A DNA stretch of 26,067 bases from Amphimedon queenslandica (lineage: Eukaryota > Porifera > Demospongiae > Haplosclerida > Niphatidae). The notes below the pieces were generated by a model that saw nothing but the letters and a program-made list of their open reading frames with translations, made no database searches and was not told the DNA's origin. The translations under genes were made by a program, and so were the position numbers. Positions within the stretch are counted from its first letter, which is position 1, and every line of letters begins with the position of its first letter. Where the stretch lies: positions 82,365 through 108,431 of the forward strand of contig NW_003546315.1 of assembly GCF_000090795.2 (NCBI RefSeq), in the 5' to 3' direction. Shown here one piece after another: positions 1 through 10,429 of this stretch.

Positions 1-1212
1 AAATATGATTTTATGCTCTTGACATCTCCTACAACCTGCTAAATGTATCAAGAGCTGTAGACGAAGGTGTAAACTTTACCTCTAATGACAAAGGTTGTAT
101 AATCACAAGTGCTAATAGGAAGCTGATAACTGCAGCTAACGCGAAGAATTTAAAGTTTCAAAAGGACCAAATCACGTATTCACAACTATAAAATCAGTTC
201 CCAGGAGATGGAAAGGTCTTTGGCATTGCTGTTTTGGTCACCATGGAGTCAAAAATGTACCAAAACTCGCCAGGGTAAATCTATTACAAGATTTTGACTA
301 CAAAAGCTCAAACAATAAAACATTTTGCAAATCCTGCATAAATGGGAAACATCAGAGAAGCATATACACAAAATGCTGCGAAAGACGAGCAACAGAACTA
401 CTTCAATTGATTCACAGAGACGTCTGTGAAAAATTGAGTTCAAAATACTAGGTGGAGTTAAATACATTGTCACTTTCATTGTTGACATGACCAGATCTCT
501 CTGGGTGCACATGAACAAAAGAAAAATTGACATGTTCCAATGCTTCTGTGAATGGAAATCTGAAGTAGAGAAATCACTTGGATATAAGGTAAAGATACTT
601 CGCTTGGAGAATGGAGGTCAATATTCCTCTACTAATTTCAAAAATTATCTGAGCAAAGAAGGAATGAGGCAATATCCCTAAATGCCCAGACTAAAATTGA
701 GTCTCAAGCGACTAAATCGAACACTGGTTAAGAAGGTGCGGTCAATGCTAGATCAATGAAGACTGACACACCTCTTGGGCTGAAGCACTTTCTACAACTA
801 CCTATCATTGGAATAGAAGGCCTAATATTGCCGTTGAAGGGAAGACTCCATTTGAAGCACTTTTAGGTGAAAAACCAAAGGTTAGACATCTGAAATTATT
901 TTGTTGCAAAGCATATGCTCACGTCTCAAAGGACGAACACAAAAAATGGATTCTAAGGCAAGTACGTGTATATTTATTAAATATTCTAATCACAGAAAGG
1001 GTTACAGATTGTATGATCCCTGTAGTCTTAAGATAATACATAGTCGAGATTTGAAGTTTAACGAATTTTATTTTGGGTTGGAAGGGAACTCCCTATCTGT
1101 ATTATCGGAAAGTCCTGCTGTGATGATTGACTTGAGTGATAGCGAGAGCTCCTCAATGGAAGCTGATATATCAGATGAAGAGGAGAATAAAGTCAATGAG
1201 TATTTAGACTAA
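1..1212 (+). pseudogene. copia polyprotein remnant: GAG-pre-integrase, zinc finger, integrase
   Basis: The first ~175 bases read NLLNVSRAVDEG and onward, the usual GAG-pre-integrase lead-in. At about 218-355 a WH..FGHHG..CKSC..GKH pattern marks the HHCC zinc finger. The integrase core follows: LIHRDVCEKL at about 405-435 supplies the first acidic residue. RLENGGQYSSTNF (about 601-640) is the second DDE block, but D of the usual D-N-G-G is replaced by E. Around 800-900 the TPFEALLGEKPKVRHLKLF stretch and at 945-1075 CIFIKYSNHRKGYRLYDP and KIIHSRDLKFNE match the conserved integrase C-terminal region of copia elements. At least four frame changes and several stops interrupt it. The function in a live element would be nuclear insertion of the cDNA. 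Confidence 0.88.
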
Positions 1213-1277
1213 AGCAGAACCACCAGAGCCTACTGTGAGACGATTGCAGAGAGCAACTAAATGTCCAGATTACTATA

Positions 1278-3390
1278 GTGTATAACCCTAAGACTGTGAG
1301 AGGTGTTCTGGAAAGTTTTGACAAACGGAAATGGAAACCAGCAATGAGAGTGGAATCTGAACCGTTCACCAATAATCACATCTGGGACTTAGTACCTGCT
1401 CAAAAAGTTGGTAACATTATTAATTGGGGCGAGCCTGAGCTTGCTCCACTAAGGCGAGAAAGAGTTTGTTTGTACTGGCAGACAATCTAACTATTATTAA
1501 TGTTAAATAGCCTAATCTTCATTGAAAGCAGGTGTGGTCACAAAGAAATAAAATGGCGGCAATCAGCAAGTCTGAGCTTATTTGCAGCAAACGGTCAGCA
1601 AGATAAGACTAAAATGCTGTCCAAAGACTTGTCTAGAAAGAAGAAAGGTAGGAAAAGCATTTATAGATTCTTTTTCCTTGATATACAGGACTCTGATAAG
1701 GTAAGACTCAGAAAGCTGCAGCAAACAGCATGAGACTATTCCAGCTGGTGTTTCTTCTGTAGCAGCAAGCCTAGCAGATCTACAATCTTTTTTGCTCAGT
1801 GCAGCTTTTGATTTATCTTAGACTTGAATGCTGTAGTAATTGCTGCAGGGTGCAGGTTTAAATGATGAAGTCAGTGACAGAGACAATTTAAGAAAGATTA
1901 CTGCATCAATACTGTATTTAGACTTTAGGCTGACATATGTAATTGCTTTGATCATGCAGCACATGATATGTAGCTTGCTTAGGCTCGCCCCTCTATTGTT
2001 TTATAGTAAATGGGTCTTTAAGTGCGAGAGAGGAGAGAATGGCTGAGAGAGCGATACAAGGCTCTTAATCGCTCAGGGTGACTCACATAAGAGCAGGAGT
2101 CTATTATGATGAAACATTTTCTCGGGTGGTTTGCTTTAAAGCAGTTCGATCTGTTGTAGCACTAGTTGCACAGATACATCTGAAGTTACATGAAATGGAT
2201 GTAATAACTGCCTTTCTGAATAAACAGCTGGGCGATAAATTTTTTATGAGACAATCAGAAGAATTTGTTAAAAAGAAAAAAATGTAGTGTGTCACTTAAG
2301 GATTGTTTAAGGGCTGAACTAGTCAGCACAAAGTAGGAATAATGCACTTGGTAGTCATTTGAAGAGTATAATGTTCGAGCCACTGAAAAAAGGGTCCTGT
2401 CTATATGTGTCAAGTAATGGAGTTGAAGATGGTATCATAGATGTGTTTGTCGATGATATTACTGATTGCAGCCAACACAGACAAGAGAATGGAAGAGATA
2501 ATATCTGTGCTGGCTGACTGTTTGGAAGTTAAAAATATGGAGCTGCACTATTTTTTAGGTGTTCAAATCATTTAAAATCAAAAAATGAAATTATCTGGAT
2601 GGGACAACCTACCTCTGTTAAAGTGATAAAGTCATTCATGTGCGGGAGGCTAAGACAAAAAAACTCCATTTGATCACAGCTTAAAGTATGTCAAAGATGA
2701 TGTGAATGCTACTTATGTCAATCAAGTGCTAAACCAATCAGCCGTTGGAAAGTTGCTCTATGCCTAATATAGGCTACGCAGTTAGCACAGTCGCTAAATT
2801 TACAGCCAAGCAACCAAGCAACATTGGAATGGAGTCAAGCATGTACTGAGATACATTGCCGGTACAATTAATTTCGGATTAAAGTTGAATAAGAAAAAGT
2901 CTTCTGAATGTATTGGGTACTTGGATGCAGATTGGGCTGGCAATAGCAATGATTAAAAATCAACATCAGTCTATCGATTCCTAATCAGTAACTCACCAGT
3001 AAGTTGGATGAGCTAGATGCAGTCCTGTGTAGCCGTCTTAATTGCAGAAGAAGAATACATGTCTTTATCATCAGCAGCTCAAGAGGTTATATGGCTAAAT
3101 TGGTTGTGAGCTGAATTAAGATCATTAATGGAGCCATCAAAGTCAGCAACCATTAATTTTTTTGAGGACAATTTGTCAGCAATTTGCATGGCAAAAACCC
3201 ACAATTCCATGGAAGAAGCAAACACATTGCTATAAAATATCACTTCATTAGAGATGAAATCAAGAAGGGAGCAATCAATGTGAAGTTTAGCAGAACTGAT
3301 TACACGAAAGGATTCTATGTGGAAAGATTTATAAAGCTGAGAGATATGGCAGGAGTAAGGAAATTACCTATACAATCTGATAGTAAGTGA
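1278..3390 (+). pseudogene. copia reverse transcriptase and RNase H remnant, split by an insertion
   Basis: The RT begins at about 1300-1425 (NHIWDLVPAQKVGN). It is cut by the insertion at 1426-1991 and resumes with SKWVFKCERGENG at about 2007. Further RT blocks are YYDETFSRVVCFKAVRSV (about 2101-2155), MDVITAFLN (about 2195-2221) and the catalytic FVDDITD at about 2444-2465, whose two aspartates survive. RNase H follows with LDADWAGNSND (about 2920-2955), SWM and EEEYMSLSSAAQE (about 3048-3085), and the hallmark FHGRSKHIAIKYHFIRDE at about 3205-3258. Stops and frame changes recur throughout. The last open piece ends at 3390. Confidence 0.88.
1426..1991. mobile_element. Repeat B copy 1: 566-bp TIR element inserted in the copia RT
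   Basis: The ends are inverted copies of each other. 1426-1445 starts GGGGCGAGCCTGAGC, and the reverse complement of 1972-1991 starts GGGGCGAGCCTAAGC; they differ at three of twenty positions. The ends sit exactly where copia RT reading stops and resumes, which marks an insertion. Internal sequence (TGTGGTCAC, AAAATGGCGGC, a CAGCAAGTCTGAGC stretch and CCAAAGACTTNTCTAG) recurs at 22310-22653 and in part at 15097-15203. No transposase coding is visible, so it is a nonautonomous MITE-like element. A target duplication is not clear: flanks are ATTATTAATT and TCTATTGTTT. Confidence 0.75.
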
Positions 3391-3395
3391 GTAGG

Positions 3396-4077
3396 AGTAA
3401 TGAAGAAAGACACTTTATACTCATCAGTAATTACTTAATAGCTTGTGCATGTATGATTATGTAGACATGTGACAATTAGTGGACTTGTCAATGAAGTTGT
3501 TATTAATTAGATTTAGGCTGTATCTTTGTTAATCTTTGTAACTTGCTCTTGAAGTTAGCCTCACGGTTACCGTACAGCTATGACATTAGTCTAGATCAAG
3601 CCTTATTATTGCTCATTGTTATTTACAATTGAGCCTTATGTTCTTTGTGTTAGAATTATATTAATGACTGATTTTTGTGGGCTCAATGTAATATTTTGAG
3701 TTTAGTGATCCTTTTGAAACCATTAAAACTAACATGGAAGGGATATCAACAGTTGAAAATTGCATGCTAGTGAAGACAAAATGCATTTTGCATGCCTCAA
3801 CTGGCAAAAATGACTACCACGAAATAAATTCATAAACTACACTATTAAATAAAATAAGTGATAAATATAATAAATAGGATTATTATTTCAGAGGTGGTTA
3901 TTGTCATTAATAATAAAGCCTATCACATCTAGAAGTCTGTTTGACTGACTATTGACATCTACTCTGTTTCTCCTAACATCCCCATCATTTACATTCTCTC
4001 TGGCTTCTGGCTCCCATTCCTCTTCCTAGAGCCCCTCCAGTGAACTGCTGCCTGAGCTGCCACCTATCTTTTACCAC
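3396..4077. other. No gene; probable copia 3' UTR/LTR remnant then unassigned DNA
   Basis: AT-rich DNA follows the RNase H end. A copia 3' LTR is expected in about 3400-3770, but with the 5' LTR outside the window its borders cannot be set. From about 3960 the sequence turns pyrimidine-rich (CT-heavy). I see no other coding or repeat signal. Confidence 0.4.
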
Positions 4078-4376
4078 CTACCTGTGTTCCCACTCGCCCT
4101 CATCTTGCACCTTTATCCCCACCACCAACCCCTTTTGCTGACCCTCTCCTCCCAGTCCTCTGCCCACTACACCCCATCTGGCACCCATTTCACAACCTCC
4201 ATGAGCCACTTTGGTACTTCTAACTGGGGCCCTATCAATTTGCCAATCACTTTGTAGTGCCAGCTGTGGTGGAGGAGGTGGTCTTTGGGGTGATAGTGGT
4301 CTTCTCTCTCCAGAATCATAATGCTCTGTAGGTGGTCCCAGTGCATCAGGAATTGGATGTTGAGATCCCATCACCT
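4078..4376 (-). CDS. Candidate proline-rich exon, unassigned
   Basis: On the minus strand an open frame of 98 codons starts with ATG just after a possible splice acceptor (AATTTATAG at about 4378-4386). The protein is proline-rich near its start, with RRPLSPQRPPPPPQLALQ at about residues 24-41, then glycine/arginine-rich. No domain is recognisable. A possible donor (GGTTGGTGG) lies near 4120, so the end at 4078 may not be the true exon end. The complementary strand is CT-rich, so low complexity alone could keep the frame open. It could be one exon of a host gene or chance. Confidence 0.25.
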
Positions 4377-4599
4377 ATAAATTATAACAATTATTGTCAT
4401 AACGATAATCATTGTTATACGTCATCAAATCAAATTACACCACACCATGCTATAATTATTATCCTATATAACTAAGCAATGAGTGTGAGATGCAGAATTT
4501 TAAAAAAGATTGAGGTTTAAAGCGAAAAATTTTTCACCTTAAAAGGTAGCTAAAAAGTACCGCAATGGATGCTTGAATGTAGTGATCAACATTAGGCAC

Positions 4600-6141
4600 A
4601 CACTACAACGACAACTGCAGTATCATCACATGAAAAGTATAAGTGGCAACACTCTTACTATGGCCCACCAATGAAACGTTGTGTACAACTACTAAATGTG
4701 AGTAATAACAAAAAGGGAAGAATTGATTACATAAAAAAGCAAAGGAAGAAAAGAGATGTCAAGAATTATTGGGAGATATGACCATCAGATTGAGAAAGAT
4801 GCAAGACAATGTAAGGTGGACTAGATCTGTAAATAATAAATTACCATAGATCACAGAGAAGCACGTCTCAGTCATCAAAGACGAAATAATCAATAACGAT
4901 TTATCAATCTCAAAGAAAAGAACATTTTAATAACCTATGTCAATGATCACCGCCAAGTTGTGCCAATGAGTCAGAGCCTCAAAGAGATGCGCGTGTCTTA
5001 GATCTGCGTGAAAGAGCTTAAGAAACAAGAGCCTTAGAATCTGAAGAGAAAAGAGCTAAACAAAACCAAAGAAAGAGGAAGTGTCAGAGAATTATTGGTT
5101 TCTCAACCACCTCTAGGTTCCTCACCAGAAAGTGTTCATCGGCTGGAAGAATATAGAAAAGACCTCAAATTTCAAGAAAAAATATGGCTATCTCCAACCA
5201 GTATATGCTGTACATCTCAGCATCTGTGCCACCCAAAAGACGGATAAATGGTTGATGTGAGTAAAGTACATGATGTTTTACAACTGCCTTATCATGGATG
5301 TATCAATAATGCACAGTTATCAGCCTTATAGCCTAGTGAAGAAGTAGATGGTAGTGTTACTCAAAGATTCTGTTAACTGCTTAGAAAACATGGCCCCAGT
5401 CTGTTATTATGACAACTAAAATTAGACTAATTTTATGTGTATAGTTCTGCTGCATTAGTCAACCAAAAACTACAGTGTCTGTACAGCAACAATTACCGCA
5501 TTTGCTATTGATATTTATTTTCTCAGTCTAAGAGAATGACTCCAGGACGTAGTAATTTTCAGGCACTACTAGTTCCCAGGCTGTTAGTGGCAAAAAAGAA
5601 AGCCAAAGGAAATTGGAGAGAATTGGCAAAGGAAGTAAAGAAAATTGGCAACTTCAACCAACTTCATTATTTGGCTAGCTAACAAATGGCAAGGTATCAT
5701 TTGATGGTAATGAAACAGCTTAGCTACAATTAACATGGCTGGAAGCAAAAGATCTTAATGTATACATATTGAGATTCTAGGGATGTGAACCACGAGCTTT
5801 GACTTTTCCAAAATTGACTGAATCTGAGCAAGTAAAATATGTCAAGGTAGTAGAATGTCTCTAGATGTTACTAAATCCCATAGAAAATTCTATAACTTGG
5901 TCTACTTGCCAGTGGTTGTACACAACACCAAGGTGTATGTCAGGCCACTACAAAAGTACTTAACTAAAGAAGAAAGTCCAACTGTTGAAGATTTAAGTAT
6001 ATGAGTTTACTGGTAGTAATAAATTGTGTACTTCTAATTTTTATAGGAATACCTATATGCACTAAAAAGTGCTTAAATTGTGAGAAAATGGCACTTGTTG
6101 CTGAACCAAAAGATTCTTGCTTAGGTCTGAAACGTAAATAG
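4600..6141 (+). pseudogene. Degraded coding-like sequence, transposon relic of unknown family
   Basis: Short plus-strand pieces read like one decayed protein. At about 4967-5085 there is an Arg/Glu-rich stretch (ESEPQRDARVLDLRERA, then ETRALESEEKRAKQNQRKRK) of the kind found in N-terminal linkers of Helitron-associated and similar mobile-element proteins. At about 5265-5325 comes VHDVLQLPYHGCINNAQLS, and near 5800-5850 ALTFPKLTESEQVKYVKVVE. After a possible acceptor at about 6048, a Cys-rich piece (GIPICTKKCLNCEKMALV) ends in a stop at 6139-6141. Stops separate all pieces. The Helitron suggestion rests only on the Arg/Glu repeat style; I do not see Rep or helicase motifs. Confidence 0.3.
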
Positions 6142-6822
6142 TTAATTTTGGATGTATGTTAGGAGTACTGACATCTACACTGAGGAAGACACATTACAGT
6201 TTCATTACTGTTTCTTTCAGGACTAGCGAGACCTACTATTGGATATAGCATTCTATCAGTCATCAGTAACTGAGATAAATAGTAAAAGCAATAAGCAGCT
6301 GTAAGTCAAATCCACAACTATTAAAACAAATTTAGTCACTATTATTATTAATCTTTATTCCTGTTGATTTATTTTGCATTAGATTCATTTTTGTTATTAT
6401 CATCACCATTACCGTTTTAATTTCAATTGTATGGTTTTACTAACTCTGATTTCTTTTTGTTTCCGTTTTTTCCTTTAAATTTCTCTTCTCTTTCTTTCTT
6501 TTACTTTCTGCCTGGACATACTTCTTTGGTCAGACCTTCAGTGTCTTTTTTGACTATCTTTGTTACATCCTCTTAACTCTCATTCTCATTGACACTGTAA
6601 AGTTTAATGAATAAATAAATAAGTAATAATTCCTATTTTAAGAGTAATACATTAAAATAACAGATTGGTTATTATAGTCTACTATATAAAAATTAACTCC
6701 AGCTCTATTATAACTACAGCCTTACTGATTAATCGTATATGACTCATCTGATAGTATCACCATGTATAAAAATTGTCACTGAAGCTCTGCGTTTTGTCTA
6801 GGCCATCGTGTTTGCTAGCATC
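6142..6822. other. No feature seen
   Basis: AT-rich sequence with a polypyrimidine run around 6450-6530 and homopolymer A/T stretches. No open frame, repeat or inverted ends were found by eye. Confidence 0.5.
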
Positions 6823-7262
6823 ATGGATACTGATTCTAGCAATCCTAACATAGATATTTATGATGCCAGGTTGGTCAGCAGGGGTGTAGCTGACGTAGGG
6901 CATGCACCCTACCATTATTTTGACTCAAAAATTATCAATTATTATGATATTCATACTAATGCAACTTATTGATGTATAATCTAGTTTGTAGTTGACTAAT
7001 TGGCCACAGATATTTCTAATGTAACCAATGGGTGGGTACTGTGGGTTGTCTACACATGATTGTGGGGGTGGCTCACTGTGCACATGTGAGTTGGAAAATG
7101 AGTAGGCAGTTGTCCTTGCTTTCATACTTAAAAAAGCCTTCCCAAAGTGATCACACAGGTAACGGTAGCAAAAGAAGAAAGGGTTTGAGTGATGTCGCTA
7201 CTTCAAATTTAGACAAAAATGAAAATGGTAAGAAAAAACTACCTATCAGCAGCTGCATTTAG
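6823..7262 (+). CDS. Two short unassigned ORFs, possibly a transposase N-terminus
   Basis: ATG at 6823 opens a 49-codon frame (MDTDSSNPNIDIYDA...) ending at 6972. A second frame from the ATG at 7098 to 7262 encodes MSRQLSLLSYLKKP followed by a Ser/Lys/Asn-rich polar tail. The QLSLLSYLKKP start resembles the short N-terminal peptides (Q..L..FF-like) that precede zinc fingers in hAT-type transposases and related KIAA-like proteins, but nothing after it confirms a family. Either may be a relic exon. I cannot assign a function. Confidence 0.2.
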
Positions 7263-7560
7263 CAAAATATTTAATAGAGTATGAAGAAAATTGTTTTAAG
7301 TCCAAGGCTGCTGGTTCTTTTCAAGACCACCCACATCAATCTATTTGTGACACTGTTTCTGATCTTCTTTGAGTGACAACTATGGTAGTTACGGAACTTC
7401 ACCAAATTTAGACAGAAATTAAAATGACGGTCAGCAAAACTAAACTTAACTAGTCCGCTATATATACATTAATATACAATTATATAGAGTATGAGTATGA
7501 TTTCATGACAGAAGAAAATCAGAATCAGTCTGCTAGTTCTCTTCAAGACCATCCAATTAA
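7197..7560 (+). repeat. Tandem duplication, unit about 205 bp, two diverged copies
   Basis: Segments starting near 7190 and near 7385 share ACTTCA..AAATTTAGACA.AAAT.AAAATG. Farther in, AGAGTATGA...GCTG.T..TTCT.TTCAAGACCA.CCA occurs at about 7276-7337 and again at about 7484-7556. Spacing is roughly 190-210 bp, so the two form one tandem pair with indels. In one plus frame both carry EYE...QDHP, which hints at a duplicated coding segment, but stops lie between the copies. Confidence 0.55.
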
Positions 7561-7574
7561 TGACAACATTGTTG

Positions 7575-7607
7575 CCCTCACCAATGCCGTAGGCATATAG
7601 GCGAGGG
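7575..7607. repeat. Imperfect hairpin (33 nt)
   Basis: CCCTCACCAATGCC is followed by GTA and then by GGCATATAGGCGAGGG. The arms pair over 13 or so bases with one A:G mismatch and two unpaired bases. A (GT)n microsatellite follows at about 7627-7641. The GC-rich hairpin stands out from AT-rich surroundings and is typical of an element terminus, but no partner end was found. Confidence 0.5.
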
Positions 7608-7626
7608 TACTGCGCTCGTGCTATCA

Positions 7627-7641
7627 GTGTGTGTGTGTGTG
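7627..7641. repeat. (GT)n microsatellite
   Basis: Seven GT dinucleotides in a row. Confidence 0.85.
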
Positions 7642-8371
7642 TTAGCAAAAATTTCAATCATGGATGATTTTTTGGCTGATGCTACTTTCTAGTCAAGCTC
7701 TTCAGAGCATTTCTTTTGCCAATTAGGTAAAAAAAAGTTGTTCTTTTCCTAGAATAAACTCTTTTGTTCTTTTTTGAAGTGGCAAAAGTCGACAGCGTGT
7801 AAGAACAGAATAATATTACTGGTACTTTTGCATAGTTGAAGCTATGGTACCTTTGAAGGCAACAATAGGTAAAGGAAAACAGGAAAAAAAAATGTGTGGA
7901 ATTGCTTGGCTTTCCTTCATTTGTGAGATATGACAGCATAAGTGTGACTTACCAGCCATTTTGTAATGTAGCGGCTCCTCTCTGAGAAGGTAGCTACTGC
8001 CTCGAAACTGAAGAAACTGGATATAGGAATTGCATGAAACAAGTAGAGCCTAACATATCTGTGTAAAACTGTGTGCATGCCTAGAAAAACCAAAGCATTC
8101 TGTCCACATTAAGGCCACATGGCACCATTTTATTGAAATTAGATGACATTAAGAGACCAGTGCATTGTACATTTTTTACAGCTTAACATGTAGGTTTGAT
8201 GGAGAAAGGGAGAGGAAAGGGAGACCAGAGGCTTTGAATGACATAAAATAACATACACAGTATTTAGTGTATTTCTTTTTTTTATACAAATAGTGAATCT
8301 TGATTTTACTAATAAGGTTAAATTTTTTACATTAAATATTTCTCTTTTTTAGTTATTATTAAGTTATCCAC
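7642..8371. other. No confirmed gene; possible minus-strand first exon near 7955
   Basis: Mostly AT-rich. On the minus strand, around 7950-7962, ATGGCTG is followed directly by GTAAGT, a perfect donor. It could be a seven-base coding start of a spliced gene, but no downstream exon was recognised. Nothing else is supported. Confidence 0.3.
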
Positions 8372-8850
8372 TCAGTATAGTCTTGACCCTCGCACTGAGA
8401 AAGGAGCATCAAACTGGGTTTCAGCTCTCCACTTAACCTCTCTGGATTTCCACCTCCACATATCTGCATGCTTTTAGAAGTGCATTTACCTTCAGTATGT
8501 ATGGAATATCCCTGATGCTCCATCTGACTGTACCTGTGGTCAATGTTTCTCTCTTGACCATGATTTGTCATGCCCTGCCTGTTGTTTTCCATCTATTTGC
8601 CATAATGAGGCTTGTGACATCACTGCTACATTGCTATCTGAGTTTTTTTCTAATGTTGAGGCAGAACCCCATCTGCAACCACTCACATATGATCACTTCC
8701 TACTTCCGACGACTAATCATGTTTATCAGAGGAGTTCGTTTGTCTCAACACAAACTGATTCTCAATTCTCCCTTTGACCTCCAACTGGTGAGAGCCGCCA
8801 CTCATTTTTTTGACTATGACTATCATTGCTAATTTCAATTATTTTACTAA
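8372..8850 (+). pseudogene. Retroelement ORF C-terminal fragment with Cys/His motif
   Basis: Plus-strand frames give SLDPRTEKGASNWVSALPL at about 8380-8437, then DCTCGQCFSLDHDLSCPAC at about 8526-8582, then ICHNEACDITATLLSEFF and EAEPHLQPLTYDHF to about 8695. A third piece, RRLIMFIRGVRLSQH (about 8710-8755), follows. I recognise this order (EKGAS-W-LP, C-x-C-G..F...H.L.C, HNE.RD..A.LL.E, EP.LQPLTGE, then LR..IMC.RG) from C-terminal segments of reverse-transcriptase-bearing ORFs in marine invertebrates. The family name is from memory and unsure. Frames shift at least twice, and a segment between LQPLT and the last block is missing relative to that pattern. So it is an internally deleted relic. 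Confidence 0.5.
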
Positions 8851-8997
8851 CAATTGTTCATTCCATCCTTAATTTTTATTCTTAATTCTTCCCCCTCTCA
8901 TTCTCTCTCCACTTGCCCTTTCTCTCCTTTTCTTTTGTTATCACAGCTACTACTATCAATTTTATTTTCAAAATTGTTGTTTGTTGTCGTTTTTTAT

Positions 8998-9085
8998 TAC
9001 TTTGTTATTATTGTTATTATTATTGTTATTGTTTGTCATTATTGTTATTGTTATTATTATTATTGTCATTGTTATTATTATTATG
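8998..9085. repeat. TTATTG/TTATTA microsatellite
   Basis: Imperfect TTATTG, TTATTA and TTGTCA units run for nearly 90 bp. It lies about 150 bp after the retroelement fragment in the same orientation and could be the simple-sequence tail of a non-LTR element. The tyrosine/isoleucine-rich open frame over it is an artefact of the repeat. Confidence 0.8.
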
Positions 9086-9439
9086 AATTAACTGAGTATT
9101 TTTCTTCTTTAATAGCTCTCTATTTTGCCTCTCTCTCTAAGGTTAAACTTTACTTGCTAAAATTTAAAAAAAGCAGTCAATTATACCACTAAATTGTTTT
9201 TGTTTCCATTTTGTTGCCCTTTTGTCTTTTTTTTATATTTGATCACTATAGTTCAATTATTTTTGACTTCATTTGTTTTTTATTCTTAAATAGTATTTTG
9301 ATGCCAAATTCAATGCTGCTGCTTAAATTTAATAATTATTGTTAGTAAATGACAAAAGATTAAATGGAAAATGTTAACCATATTTTAATAATGAAAGAAT
9401 ACATAATGAAAGCATACATTACATAACTGGGTTAGAGGA
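9086..9439. other. No feature seen
   Basis: T-rich then A-rich DNA without open frames or repeats that I can define. Confidence 0.5.
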
Positions 9440-10421
9440 TATAACAATTGATTTAATGTAATTGTCTCTTTTTGAATATGTTATGACCATTAGATCCTTA
9501 ATCTTGAGAAGACTTTGTTCAGCTTGATTGTCAATGCTGTCTCCTAGTAGACTTTTGATTACTAGAGTACAAGCTTTCAATAGTTTTTGTCCACCTGCAG
9601 ATGCAAACAGGATATTACATGATGCTTGAATTTCACAATTGGATCTCTCTTGTACAATGTGACACTTTGAGCATTTACATCAACTGAATCAAGTTTGCTT
9701 CCACAACTAATGCAGCCCCAATACAGATTACAATACTGGGTCCCTATGATCCTGGCATCATTGATAATATCAGAATTATCCTCATCCTTGATATCAAAAT
9801 GCGGTGTTGTAATATCATCGTCTTTATTTGGTGTTAGAGTGAATGAACTGTTCCCTCTTAGTGTCAGAGTTTTCTCATTCCTGAATGTTCCAACAGACAA
9901 ATTCGTAAAATCATATGAGGAATAATCCTTAAGTTGATCCACATTGATGGTTCCTGTTTGATTTGCCAGGGTGACTTCTTGTAAAAGTCCAGTTCGTACT
10001 ACTCTAGCACGAGCTACATCTATAACTTTACAGCCAAGATTGACCAACACACCATCTGCTGCATCCAATATTTCTGATATGCTCAGTTTTTTGGCTTTCT
10101 CTGGAACAGGCACTTCTATTGTTTTTGGGGAAGGCTCAATCTCTGTAGTAGGCCTCAAAATGACCTCCAGTGCATCGTCATAATTGCTCTTTTTAACTTC
10201 GCAGTTGGTAAGATGGACTGGGATCTTTGCTGCACTAATGGCAGATAACTTTGCTCGACTTTTAGAGTCGAATCTAGCAATCCTAGAAGAGGTAACTCCT
10301 TTGCTGTAGTGCTCTTTTTTATGGGAGACAAGAACTCAATTACAGCATGAAACTCAGCATTACAGCCCTCTTCTTTGATATCAGAGAGGCTTTCAAAAGT
10401 TAGTCTGTTTTTGACATCACT
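9440..10421 (-). pseudogene. RPA-like OB-fold (ssDNA-binding) protein, broken by frameshifts
   Basis: The main open piece is 9577-10158 (193 codons). Residues about 62-104 read LANQTGTINVDQLKDYSS, then NLSVGTFRNEKTLTL, the beta-strand rhythm of an RPA-type OB fold. A second module has YWGCISCGSKLD at about 145-156, like the zinc ribbon of the RPA70 C-terminus. The same frame is open upstream to about 10300 (IPVHLTNCEVKKSNYDDALEVI), then one frame change leads to TFESLSDIKEEGCNAEFHAV. That piece begins after a good acceptor (TTTTGTATTTTAAAG) ending at about 10422. Downstream, a further frame change at about 9610 gives LFASAGGQKLLKACTLVIKSLL, extending similarity to about 9450. So it is at least two OB modules with two frameshifts. 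The RPA-like fold is inferred from pattern only. OB-fold genes of this kind are often carried by mobile elements. Confidence 0.5.
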
Positions 10422-10429
10422 TTAAAATA

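Larger units (their letters stand above)
1..3395 (+). mobile_element. Ty1/copia-type LTR retrotransposon, decayed, 5' end outside window
   Basis: Reading the three forward frames piecewise gives the copia order: GAG-pre-integrase, HHCC zinc finger, integrase core, reverse transcriptase, RNase H. This IN-before-RT order is diagnostic of copia rather than Gypsy. Many stops and frameshifts break every domain, so the copy is dead. The window begins inside the polyprotein, so gag, the primer binding site and the 5' LTR are not visible. The element is split at 1426-1991 by an unrelated inverted-repeat element, and reading resumes in the same RT domain after it. Confidence 0.9.

Noticed and set aside
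3400..3770. Precise copia 3' LTR
   Set aside because: The 5' LTR is outside the window, so borders cannot be compared and would be guesses.
8854..9192. 112-codon frame rich in Tyr, Ile, Val and Cys
   Set aside because: It is the translation of a TTATTG/TTATTA microsatellite and T-rich flanks.
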